Shown here: in pieces, positions 46,681 to 54,720 of the stretch | Layout of the letters: the number at the start of each line of letters is the position of its first letter | How positions within the stretch are numbered: the first letter of the stretch is position 1 | NCBI GenBank assembly: GCA_002398365.1 | Contig: DGYK01000031.1 | Coordinates: 25,301 to 89,300 of the forward strand | DNA length: 64,000 nt | DNA from: Flammeovirgaceae bacterium UBA5008 | GTDB lineage: Bacteria; Bacteroidota; Bacteroidia; Cytophagales; Cyclobacteriaceae | Direction of reading: 5' to 3' | The notes under the pieces: model-generated | Databases searched by the model: none | What the model was told of the DNA's origin: nothing | What the model saw: only the letters and a program-made list of their open reading frames with translations | Made by a program: the position numbers and the translations under genes

Positions 46681-49600
46681 GTGAGGTGTATTAAAACGAT
46701 ACTGTTTATTCTATTACTGGCTTCGCAAGTCGAGTCAGTTGGCCAAGTCTTCCCCGTCCAGTCTACGGTGCAGTTGACGCCTCCGTATTCATTGTACCTG
46801 TCGGATTATACGGCACCGGGTTCGGAGCGATTACGGGTAACGGCTTTCCTGATTGATGCTACCCGCCCTGAATTGAACGTCCGCTTTCGACTGCGCATCG
46901 AGGGCAACGGAATAAAAATTGAAACGAAGCCGGAGTTCATGCCACCGCCTGTTACGTTGTTGGGCGGTGTGCCATTGCAATTGATCAGCTCCGATCTTGC
47001 GGCTTATTTCGATCCGCGCAATTTAAATTTCACCGGCATCACGCAACGCGAGATCGAACAGCGCGGTGCTTTACCGGAAGGCCTTTACCAATTTTGTTTC
47101 GAAGTACTCGAATACAATCGCGGTGTTAAAATTTCGAATACAGGATGTGCGGTGGCATGGTTGATTTTAAATGATCCGCCCATTGTAAACGTTCCGGCCG
47201 ACAACGAGAAGATTCGCATTCAAGATCCACAACAAGTTATCTTCCAGTGGACACCTCGCCATCGGGGCACCCCCAACAGCGCATTCAATGCAGAGTATGA
47301 TTTTAAGTTAGTCGAAGTTTGGCCATCCACACGCAATCCCAACGATGCGATATTAACGTCACCGGTTATTTTTCAAACTACGACCAGTGAAACGACAATC
47401 ATCTATGGCCCTGCGGAAACACCGCTGGAGCCGGGCAGGCGCTATGCGTTTCAGTTGCGTGCACATGCGTATGCGGGTGCGGACGAACTAAGTCTTTTCA
47501 AAAACAATGGCTACAGTCAGGTCTACACATTTGTATATGGCGATGCGTGTTTACCTCCTAAAAATATTTCGGTTAGCGATGTAGGCACTACACGCTTTAA
47601 TGTGAGTTGGGATGGAGCATCGAATCAAACCACGTATTCGCTCAGGTACCGATTTGCAAATACGGGTAATTGGTACACGAACCAATCGCTTACGCCAAAT
47701 GTAACCGTCAACTCACTTCAGCCAAACACACGCTACGAATTTCAAGTCAATGCCGGTTGTGGTTCCTTCACAAGTGACTATTCATCGGTGACCAGTGTAA
47801 CCACCAAAGATAATCCGGGCATTCAATATTCATGCGGTGTTCCACTCACGCCATTTAATCTGGACCCCTCGCAACTAATCAATAGTTTGAAAGTAGGCGA
47901 TGTCATTAAGGCAGGAGATTTTGATGTGGTGCTCAGTAAAGTGTCTGGCAGCAACGGCACCTTCTCGGGTGAGGGCGTGATTGAAGTTTCGTATTTCAAT
48001 CAGGCAAAAGTAAAAGCCGAGTTCACCAACATCAACGTCAACAATGAAATGCGGATGGTGAACGGTTACATGAACGTGACGGGAGCCGGAGTAGAAGTCA
48101 TCCCTGCGGGCGTGATGAATTTAATGGATAATCTGGATGAAGCGCTCGCACAAGCCGATAAAGCATTGGATGAATACGAAGCCAATCTTCCGCAACAGTT
48201 TGATGAAAATGCTGCTGTCACCAGCACACTGATCACCGTGCCGGGAACAGCCACAGTAACACCCGGCAGTAATGGTAGCGTGGTGATTGTAGATGGAAAC
48301 GGTAAACGCACGGAAGTACCTGCGGGTACAACTGCTTCTGTAGTAGATAGCAGTGGCAAAGGATACATCATCGACAGCAAAGGTAAAGTACACACCACCA
48401 CAGCCGCTATTGCAACAGCAACTGCTATGCGCGAGTACAACCTCAAAATAAAGTTTGCAGAAGCACAAGATCAGAAGTTTGGCTTTGATGCAAAACGGTA
48501 TGATCCGATTGCATCTACCTACACAAAAGTGGAAGATCAATACCTCTCGTGGAAATCTGTGGCCACAGGCCAATTAGATAAAGTGGTCGCAACACTGGAA
48601 GGCACCGGAATCGACAAATCAAAAATCCGTTTTGAACTGAATGGAGCAGTTGCCAACAGTCAATGGTCATCGGGTAGTTCACCAGTGACCAATGACCAGT
48701 CAACTATTGACATAGTAGGTTCCGGAGATGGTGTGGAAAGTGAGTTGATCGCCCTTTATCCGGGTGATAAGAAAGATCAGGTTTTAGGAAAGCTGAGTGT
48801 GATTACCTACGATCAAATTGTTAAAGACCTGGTGATCGTTCCGGTAAACGGAAACAAGTATCCCTACAGCGAAGATGCACTGCGCGCGCAACTCAATAAA
48901 ATTTATGGACAAGCCGTAGTGAAGTGGAACATCACCTTTGCTTCCAATTTCGATGTGCCGGGTATTGATCCGTTTGACGATGGCGGCAGCGGACTACTGA
49001 GTAACTACAGCCCCGACATGCGCAAAGTAGTGAACGCTTATAAGGCGAACCTACAACCCAACACCTATTATTTGTTTTTAGTGAAGAACCCGAAGAGCAG
49101 CACGCTGGCGGGCTTCATGCCACGCAGCAAAGAGTGTGGATTTATTTTCGTTGATAAGAATGGCAGCGAGGAGTCCATCATTCGTACGATGGCACACGAG
49201 TTGGGCCACGGAGCGTTTAGCTTGCGCCACACATTCACCGAAGAGAAGAACACATTACCCGAAAAGGGCACCGACAATTTGATGGACTATGCCAACGGCA
49301 ACAAGCTATTCAAATACCAATGGGATCGGATGAGGTATCCGGAGATTGTGATGGGATTGTTTGAGGATGATGACGATTCGAAAAGCGAGGTAAAGTCTCA
49401 TTTATTTACGATTACAGATGAAATTAACTTAAATGATTTCGATTTTGGCTCACAGGTAAATTATGTAACTCCAGGAGGAGAGTTGATTGGGCTCCCAAAA
49501 GACGTTAAAGTTTCCTTTACAGGCCTGACGCAGGATCAGCAGATAAATTCAACGATAGCGAAAGGTACCCTACTTGGCTTTAGGAAAGAAGGTATCAGCT

Positions 49601-52308
49601 ATGGTGCTGTTTTAACGTTTTCAAACGCTGACAAGACATGGAAATTTAAAGGCTATAAAGATTATAATTCGGATAGATACTATCCTCAAGTCAATATTTC
49701 GGAAAGTTCATCAACTAAGAAAGTATTAATCGGAAGAGAGGGGACAGGTTGTGGACTAAGCTTAATCATTGGAAATTTTAATGGTAAAGAACACGATAAG
49801 GTTCTTGAAGTTTATTTACAGAGCCTTAATCTTTCTTCGGAAGTCCTAGTCAAAGAGATTCAAGTTCCTGATTGTGATCGTTTCAAAACAGAGAGTGCTA
49901 CGTATTTTTTTGTCCAAGCAAAAAACATACATGGGGTAGAGCAAATAACAAAATTCAGGCAAATAGCTACTCTGATAGATGCGCTTGGGAACGACTGGTA
50001 CAAAGAGTTTAGAGAGGCGAAAAATGAAGTCATCCGCAAACCTGGATATAGATATGTTAGCCTACTCAACTCCAGTGCAAAGCCAGAAGACTTTGACTAT
50101 TTCTTAAAATCAATTGCCAAGTATAAAGAAGCTAAAGATGAGAAATTTGAAAAGCTGATTCAAATAGCTGACCCAGATGCCCTTTCAGAGATTTGTTCAG
50201 TACTTACACCAGCTGACTATAAGAACTTATCATTGGATCATCGAAAGCATATTTTGTCAACACTGGCAAAAGATGGTATGTACGACCATTATTTATTCGC
50301 GAATAATGAGGAAGGCGTTGCTTTGAGAGTATTGAAAAGTGTAAGTACCCCGACTGACTCGAAGGAGATATTAGATTATCTTGAAAAGACAACTATCAAT
50401 AAGACTGTGCTCATCAAGTTGCTTAATAATAGAATTGATGATGCTTTTTTGATGGGTTTAGTTGGTGATAAAAATTATACAGAGCTGATGAAAGTGATCA
50501 GCAGGCTGATTACTACATCGTCAGATTATACAACGCGGATAGACGACTTAGTTTTAGCATTCAATAAGAGGTTAATGGTATGGGGAATTACTCAAGAAAG
50601 CGTAGGTGCTATTAGGATTGAAGATATTGAGTTTAATGATAACGGGAAAATTTCATCCACTAGAAAAGAGCTGATATCAATCAGATATGAAGATGGTCCT
50701 TCGCGATACGGTGAGTTTTCAATAGTAAGAAAGGAAGATTGGTCAGATTTGGAGTCGCCCGAATTGAGCCCATTTGACCTTATCATTTTTGTAAATAAGA
50801 CGGATTTAAGCGCTGTGAATTTTGCAACGGAATCAGCTACTGGTCAGCATGTCATTGTTCCAGCAATTTACTTACCATTCGCGGAGCAAAAAGATTGGAA
50901 TTCTACAGTCAATTCCCTAATCATCAACACGGCAGACATTGCTGTTATCCTTTCTAGCGGGGGCACAGCAGCGGTTGCATCGGGCATTAGCAAAGCAAGA
51001 AGAGCCTGGTTAGCATTTGAAGCGATAAATGCTGCCGCAAACCTCACCATTAATTTAAGCGGGGTAGCAAACGATCCTAAAATGAAAGACGCTGTAGAAA
51101 TCTACAATAGCGTTACTATGGTATTGGCAATTGGAGAACTCTCTTACGGAGGCGTGAAAAAACTTAGTGCTATCATGGATCAAGCCAAAGCATTGCCATC
51201 TGTTAAAAACCTTTTTAATACACAATTAGAGAAACTTGCTTCTGCCCTCAATAAGGTAGATGTATCATCACTAAGCCCAACCAGCAGAAAGGCTTATGAT
51301 AGGATGCTGGGTTTGGTAGATGAAGTTAAGGGAGTTGGAGGGCTTGCTAAGTACAGCAAGATAAGGTCTTATTTGGGTGACGGGAGAATAAAAGCATATC
51401 TCAACAATCAGCAACTTTCAGAATTTGAAGATCTATTAAAAACCGCTAATGATGATGTATTAAAAATCATGGACGAATTTAAAAGTGTTGATGAATTTGC
51501 GGAAATGGTGAGAGGTTATAAGGATGGGTTAAAAACTATGCCTGATGGAACTATTATTAGTGATGGATTTGCGAGCGCTATAAAAAATGTTGAAACATTT
51601 AGCGGTAGCCAAGGATGGTTAAGATTCTGGAAGCTTACACCCAAAATGGAGGCTTCTCTAAACACAATAACACAATTAAAAACTGGAAACAAGCTATATG
51701 ACGTTGGCAACGCCACAGAAATACAGCTAGCCTCTATTCATGCTTATACCACAAATGGGGATTTTATAAATCAGCCATTCAGATACCAACCCACTTGGTT
51801 TGGTGAGTACAACACAAGAGCAGTTAATCATATTAATGAAGGATTAGATGAATTGAGGAAACTGCCGTCAAGAAAAGTTGTGAATGAAAAAGTTTACAGT
51901 GGTAAAACATTTGCAAAGGCTGATTTTGAGAACAAATTTGTCGGAAAGGTGAATACAGAACACCCTTACAAAGGTTATATGTCCACCTCTAAGCTAGAAA
52001 GTGTGGCAGAAGGGTTTATAGAATTGACAAAGAAATGGGCAATTGGAAGCGGGGAGAAAATTGCTGTGATACAAAGAGTAACGTCTAAAAATGGCGTTTA
52101 CATAGATGATATTTCAGACTGGGGAAAAAATCTAGGTAGAGCCAATCATTCTGATGCAATATCTAAGGTGCAAATTCAGGAGGAAGTGTTATTGAACTCT
52201 CAAAAATTAAAGCAGGTGTCCGAACCAATACCTCTAATCGAAAATGGATTACAAAAGACTATTGATGGAATGAAAGTTTATTACGTTGACTTTGTAGAGA
52301 TTTTATAA
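46681..52308 (+). CDS. Giant TANFOR/FnIII/zincin protein with C-terminal ADP-ribosyltransferase-like toxin domain
   Basis: 1875 aa from a GTG; no upstream ATG. Signal peptide 1-21, a TANFOR-like N-terminal region (about 22-288), and one FnIII domain (about 290-375). A zinc peptidase follows with H839-E-L-G-H843 and H850 and a Met-turn-like NLMDY at 866-870. From about residue 900 the DNA becomes AT-rich. Residues about 1418-1462 form a hydrophobic pretoxin-like segment. The last 175 residues resemble R-S-E ADP-ribosyltransferases: VYSG at 1738-1741, YMSTS at 1766-1770 and QEEVLL at 1833-1838. The usual Arg of the first motif is Ser1740. No T9SS tail is present. I infer a toxin. The TANFOR name is from memory of the domain text. 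Confidence 0.8.
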   Translation: MRCIKTILFILLLASQVESVGQVFPVQSTVQLTPPYSLYLSDYTAPGSERLRVTAFLIDATRPELNVRFRLRIEGNGIKIETKPEFMPPPVTLLGGVPLQLISSDLAAYFDPRNLNFTGITQREIEQRGALPEGLYQFCFEVLEYNRGVKISNTGCAVAWLILNDPPIVNVPADNEKIRIQDPQQVIFQWTPRHRGTPNSAFNAEYDFKLVEVWPSTRNPNDAILTSPVIFQTTTSETTIIYGPAETPLEPGRRYAFQLRAHAYAGADELSLFKNNGYSQVYTFVYGDACLPPKNISVSDVGTTRFNVSWDGASNQTTYSLRYRFANTGNWYTNQSLTPNVTVNSLQPNTRYEFQVNAGCGSFTSDYSSVTSVTTKDNPGIQYSCGVPLTPFNLDPSQLINSLKVGDVIKAGDFDVVLSKVSGSNGTFSGEGVIEVSYFNQAKVKAEFTNINVNNEMRMVNGYMNVTGAGVEVIPAGVMNLMDNLDEALAQADKALDEYEANLPQQFDENAAVTSTLITVPGTATVTPGSNGSVVIVDGNGKRTEVPAGTTASVVDSSGKGYIIDSKGKVHTTTAAIATATAMREYNLKIKFAEAQDQKFGFDAKRYDPIASTYTKVEDQYLSWKSVATGQLDKVVATLEGTGIDKSKIRFELNGAVANSQWSSGSSPVTNDQSTIDIVGSGDGVESELIALYPGDKKDQVLGKLSVITYDQIVKDLVIVPVNGNKYPYSEDALRAQLNKIYGQAVVKWNITFASNFDVPGIDPFDDGGSGLLSNYSPDMRKVVNAYKANLQPNTYYLFLVKNPKSSTLAGFMPRSKECGFIFVDKNGSEESIIRTMAHELGHGAFSLRHTFTEEKNTLPEKGTDNLMDYANGNKLFKYQWDRMRYPEIVMGLFEDDDDSKSEVKSHLFTITDEINLNDFDFGSQVNYVTPGGELIGLPKDVKVSFTGLTQDQQINSTIAKGTLLGFRKEGISYGAVLTFSNADKTWKFKGYKDYNSDRYYPQVNISESSSTKKVLIGREGTGCGLSLIIGNFNGKEHDKVLEVYLQSLNLSSEVLVKEIQVPDCDRFKTESATYFFVQAKNIHGVEQITKFRQIATLIDALGNDWYKEFREAKNEVIRKPGYRYVSLLNSSAKPEDFDYFLKSIAKYKEAKDEKFEKLIQIADPDALSEICSVLTPADYKNLSLDHRKHILSTLAKDGMYDHYLFANNEEGVALRVLKSVSTPTDSKEILDYLEKTTINKTVLIKLLNNRIDDAFLMGLVGDKNYTELMKVISRLITTSSDYTTRIDDLVLAFNKRLMVWGITQESVGAIRIEDIEFNDNGKISSTRKELISIRYEDGPSRYGEFSIVRKEDWSDLESPELSPFDLIIFVNKTDLSAVNFATESATGQHVIVPAIYLPFAEQKDWNSTVNSLIINTADIAVILSSGGTAAVASGISKARRAWLAFEAINAAANLTINLSGVANDPKMKDAVEIYNSVTMVLAIGELSYGGVKKLSAIMDQAKALPSVKNLFNTQLEKLASALNKVDVSSLSPTSRKAYDRMLGLVDEVKGVGGLAKYSKIRSYLGDGRIKAYLNNQQLSEFEDLLKTANDDVLKIMDEFKSVDEFAEMVRGYKDGLKTMPDGTIISDGFASAIKNVETFSGSQGWLRFWKLTPKMEASLNTITQLKTGNKLYDVGNATEIQLASIHAYTTNGDFINQPFRYQPTWFGEYNTRAVNHINEGLDELRKLPSRKVVNEKVYSGKTFAKADFENKFVGKVNTEHPYKGYMSTSKLESVAEGFIELTKKWAIGSGEKIAVIQRVTSKNGVYIDDISDWGKNLGRANHSDAISKVQIQEEVLLNSQKLKQVSEPIPLIENGLQKTIDGMKVYYVDFVEIL

Positions 52309-52309
52309 T

Positions 52310-52687
52310 ATGAAACGAATAAAAAAAAGTGAATTGCCGCAAGAGTTAAATGCTGAAACAATAGAAATATTGGTAGAAATGGCATTGGAGTTTCCTAAAA
52401 CAACATTTGACTGGGCCGAAGTGTCGGATTTACTTGAAGAACGCAATCAATTGACCTTTGTACTGGGTAAAGTTGAAGAGCGAAAGAAAACCATTGAACA
52501 AGCGAAAGAAGATGCTAAAAGTGAAGAGCAGAAACAGAAAGAAAAGGAACGCTGGGGAAGGTTTCTTAAAGATGCTAACCCCAATAGCTTTTATGGCAAT
52601 ATGGGAGAACCTATAACATTGGAAGATTATAAGTTAAGATATGGCAGATATCCCGTTGGCTATGATGAAAATGGATATAAGATTTAA
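52310..52687 (+). CDS. Small cytoplasmic protein, candidate immunity protein
   Basis: 125 aa with no signal peptide and no family I recognise. The N-terminal half is helical and acidic (ELNAETIEILVEMALEFPKTTFDWAEVSDLLEERNQ). A long charged helix follows (EERKKTIEQAKEDAKSEEQKQKEKERWGRFLKD). The C-terminus is short and aromatic-rich (SFYGNMGEPITLEDYKLRYGRYPVGYDENGYKI). It begins one base after the toxin stop and shares the AT-rich composition of the toxin tip. Immediate downstream position and small size are the normal signs of an immunity gene. Function is inferred only from context. Confidence 0.7.
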   Translation: MKRIKKSELPQELNAETIEILVEMALEFPKTTFDWAEVSDLLEERNQLTFVLGKVEERKKTIEQAKEDAKSEEQKQKEKERWGRFLKDANPNSFYGNMGEPITLEDYKLRYGRYPVGYDENGYKI

Positions 52688-53093
52688 AGTTCAAACTATT
52701 AGAACTGTGATCTTTTCTTTAGTTAATTGACCCATGTTTTAAAAGTAAGACTCCAGCTATCTGTAGTTTAGTTTATGTTAGCCTGAATTGCTAACCTTAG
52801 TTTGCAACTAAGGATATCGAAACTGTTAATCTAGTTTTCTCTCAAAAGTTACTCTACCCAAACCTTCTTTTCCATTTAGCAACTCACGAGCTAAAGAACC
52901 CCCTTCACAAACCCACCTCTCGGATTATTCAATCTATATACCTATCTTTTTAGATAATTTCGATCACAACACTTCCAAACTCCCCATACGCCAAGCAAGG
53001 GATAAGAGAAAATGAAGAATATTGATTTTATGAAGCGAGTTTAAACGAGCCTACAGGTCCCCAAAATGAGAGACTCCAAGGTGACGGAAGAAG
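52688..53093. other. Gene-free AT-rich stretch with two adjacent hairpins
   Basis: 406 bases with no supported gene. GTTAGC (52777-52782) pairs with GCTAAC (52790-52795), and directly after it CCTTAGTT (52795-52802) pairs with AACTAAGG (52806-52813) around a 3-base loop. No T-run follows, so a terminator is possible but not typical. The rest shows nothing I can name. Confidence 0.4.
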
Positions 53094-53648
53094 ATGGACA
53101 ATAGAATAAAACTTAAAACAATCTTTTCCAATTTAATAGGAATAATGGAGATTGAAACCTTGGCCTTTGTATGGCTGATTTCGGGTAGCAAGTATGACCC
53201 TAGCGTTGCAATTGGTATTATTTTATTTGTTCCGCTTTTGTTTGGATTGAACATCGTATTTGGTTCATTACTACTAATGCTTAAACTCAAAAATATATCC
53301 TTAGCTATTTTTGTAAACGCAATCGCCTCTCCTTTGATATTTTATTTTCTCTGGACTTATTTATATATTAAAATCGATAAAACAAATTCTTCAATCTATT
53401 CATTTAATTCAGGTCAAAGTCAATACGAAATTATTTTGTCAAATAATGATAATGACTTTTCAATTACAGATGTTATAAGTCAACATGATGGTACCACCAT
53501 TGAACTATATCATGGAAAAATTCAAGTCAAAGCAGATAGTATTATATTGGTGGGCGATATATATAATATGATAATTGTAAATGGCAGGCTGTTTAACTTC
53601 CCGCAAGATTCCAGCGCAATTGATCTGAAGAAGATTGGCACAAATTGA
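53094..53648 (+). CDS. Hypothetical membrane protein
   Basis: 184 aa from an ATG at 53094. Three hydrophobic helices (about residues 10-95: IMEIETLAFVWLISG, VAIGIILFVPLLFGLNIVFGSLLLMLKL, LAIFVNAIASPLIFYFLWTYLYI) are followed by a polar, beta-like C-terminal domain (about 100-184). No family is recognised. It is AT-rich like the toxin tip, so it may be an orphan immunity or cargo gene left downstream of the toxin. It could also be an unrelated accessory gene. Confidence 0.6.
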   Translation: MDNRIKLKTIFSNLIGIMEIETLAFVWLISGSKYDPSVAIGIILFVPLLFGLNIVFGSLLLMLKLKNISLAIFVNAIASPLIFYFLWTYLYIKIDKTNSSIYSFNSGQSQYEIILSNNDNDFSITDVISQHDGTTIELYHGKIQVKADSIILVGDIYNMIIVNGRLFNFPQDSSAIDLKKIGTN

Positions 53649-53984
53649 CCTTGGTAATGTACCAGGAAATCCCCAGCTATCCCTAGTTTGTTTCAGTCTA
53701 AATTTCTGTCCCTCGTTTGATACTAAGTACATACTGTCAGGTGGTTTTAGGAATAGTACCCAATGCTGTCAGCCTGTTTTAGGATTATCATTCATCATAG
53801 TCATACCAATACAGGAACAAGAGAAGAATTTGTCATGCCATATCAGGAATAGTAACTCAAATTGTAAACCCGATTCAGAGCAATTAAAACTGTTCTGCTC
53901 TTTTAGGAAGAACGAAAACATTTGTAACATTGAATCAGGGTTATGCTTCAAGCCTGTAAAATACTTTTAGTAACTACCCTTAAA
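53649..53984. other. Gene-free AT-rich stretch
   Basis: No gene is supported. Several TTTTAGGAA-like words recur (near 53738, 53778, 53902), but I see no clear period and no coding pattern in the open frames. Confidence 0.35.
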
Positions 53985-54036
53985 AGTGTCAAGTAATTTT
54001 AGGAAGGTTCAGTGTCAAGTAATTTTAGGAAGGTTC
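53985..54036. repeat. 26-bp perfect tandem duplication
   Basis: 53985-54010 and 54011-54036 are identical 26-base units beginning AGTGTCAAGTAATTTTAGGA. The pair directly precedes the 21-bp array. Confidence 0.9.
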
Positions 54037-54042
54037 ACAAGC

Positions 54043-54315
54043 CACCCGCAATCTTTCATTTCGCACCCGCCACTTTTTATTTCGCACCCGCCCGCTTTCA
54101 CTTTCTACCCGCCACGTTTTATTTCCTGTCCGCCATTCTTCAGTTCCTGCCCTCCATCTTTTATTTCCGACCCGCCCACTTTTATTTCGCACCCGCCCGG
54201 TTTCATTTTCCACCCGCCATCCTTCAATTTCCGCCCGCCCTCTTTCATCTTCTACCCGCTACTTTTTATTTCGCACCCGCACCTTTTCATTGGCTACCCG
54301 CCACTCCTCATTTAG
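54043..54315. repeat. 21-bp minisatellite, 13 degenerate copies
   Basis: Thirteen back-to-back units of exactly 21 bases. Most units begin with CACCCGCC or TACCCGCC and end TTTATTTC or TTTCATTTC. Copies differ from each other by several bases but keep strict period and no spacers. Since 21 is a multiple of 3, open frames run through the array on both strands as seven-residue repeats (for example FAPATFY). There are no start signals or neighbours to support a protein. Confidence 0.92.
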
Positions 54316-54720
54316 CGGAGGTTGCGTATCTAGGTTCATCCGTTCAATCATGTAAAGGATCGGGTATGGCGCATTTTCCAATACGAACATAGTGGATGAA
54401 ATTGGCTAAAGTATTCTCCACACCGAAATTCGAGGAGAGCAATCCTACCTTAAAAGATAAATCGTGGTCAATTTCAAATAAGCCGCACTCAACGTGCCAT
54501 GGGCGCACGGGTTACACTGTAAATGAGAAAAATAGTTGGCGAGAATAGCCTCATCGACCCCAACCTGCCTATAGGATACCTGCGTTTGTCAAGTGTTGTT
54601 GTCGGTGTGCTTTCCTCAGCCGACCAATGACAACCAGTGTACTGAGTAGCGGTAAATCGCAGCGCTCGATAAGCCAACTTTTTCACTAAATTTACTCAGG
54701 CTGTTTTAGCTGAATTCTTC
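54316..54720. other. Probable degraded coding DNA between the array and the oxidoreductase
   Basis: 405 bases without an intact gene. Minus-strand frames contain protein-like pieces broken by frameshifts, such as VECGLFEIDHDLSFKVG and VGVDEAILANYFSHLQC. GACCAATGAC at 54622-54631 is another copy of the heptamer-type repeat. I cannot name a parent gene. Confidence 0.3.

Noticed and set aside
48066..48573. 126- and 150-aa minus-strand ORFs
   Set aside because: Antisense to the toxin gene, with low-complexity Val/Ser/Cys text.
54043..54315. CRISPR array
   Set aside because: Units are 21 bases with no spacers, and no cas gene is present.
53986..54392. Repeat-protein genes through the 21-bp array (both strands)
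   Set aside because: The open frames result from a stop-free period of 21 bases. Start signals and promoters are not seen and several frames are open at once.
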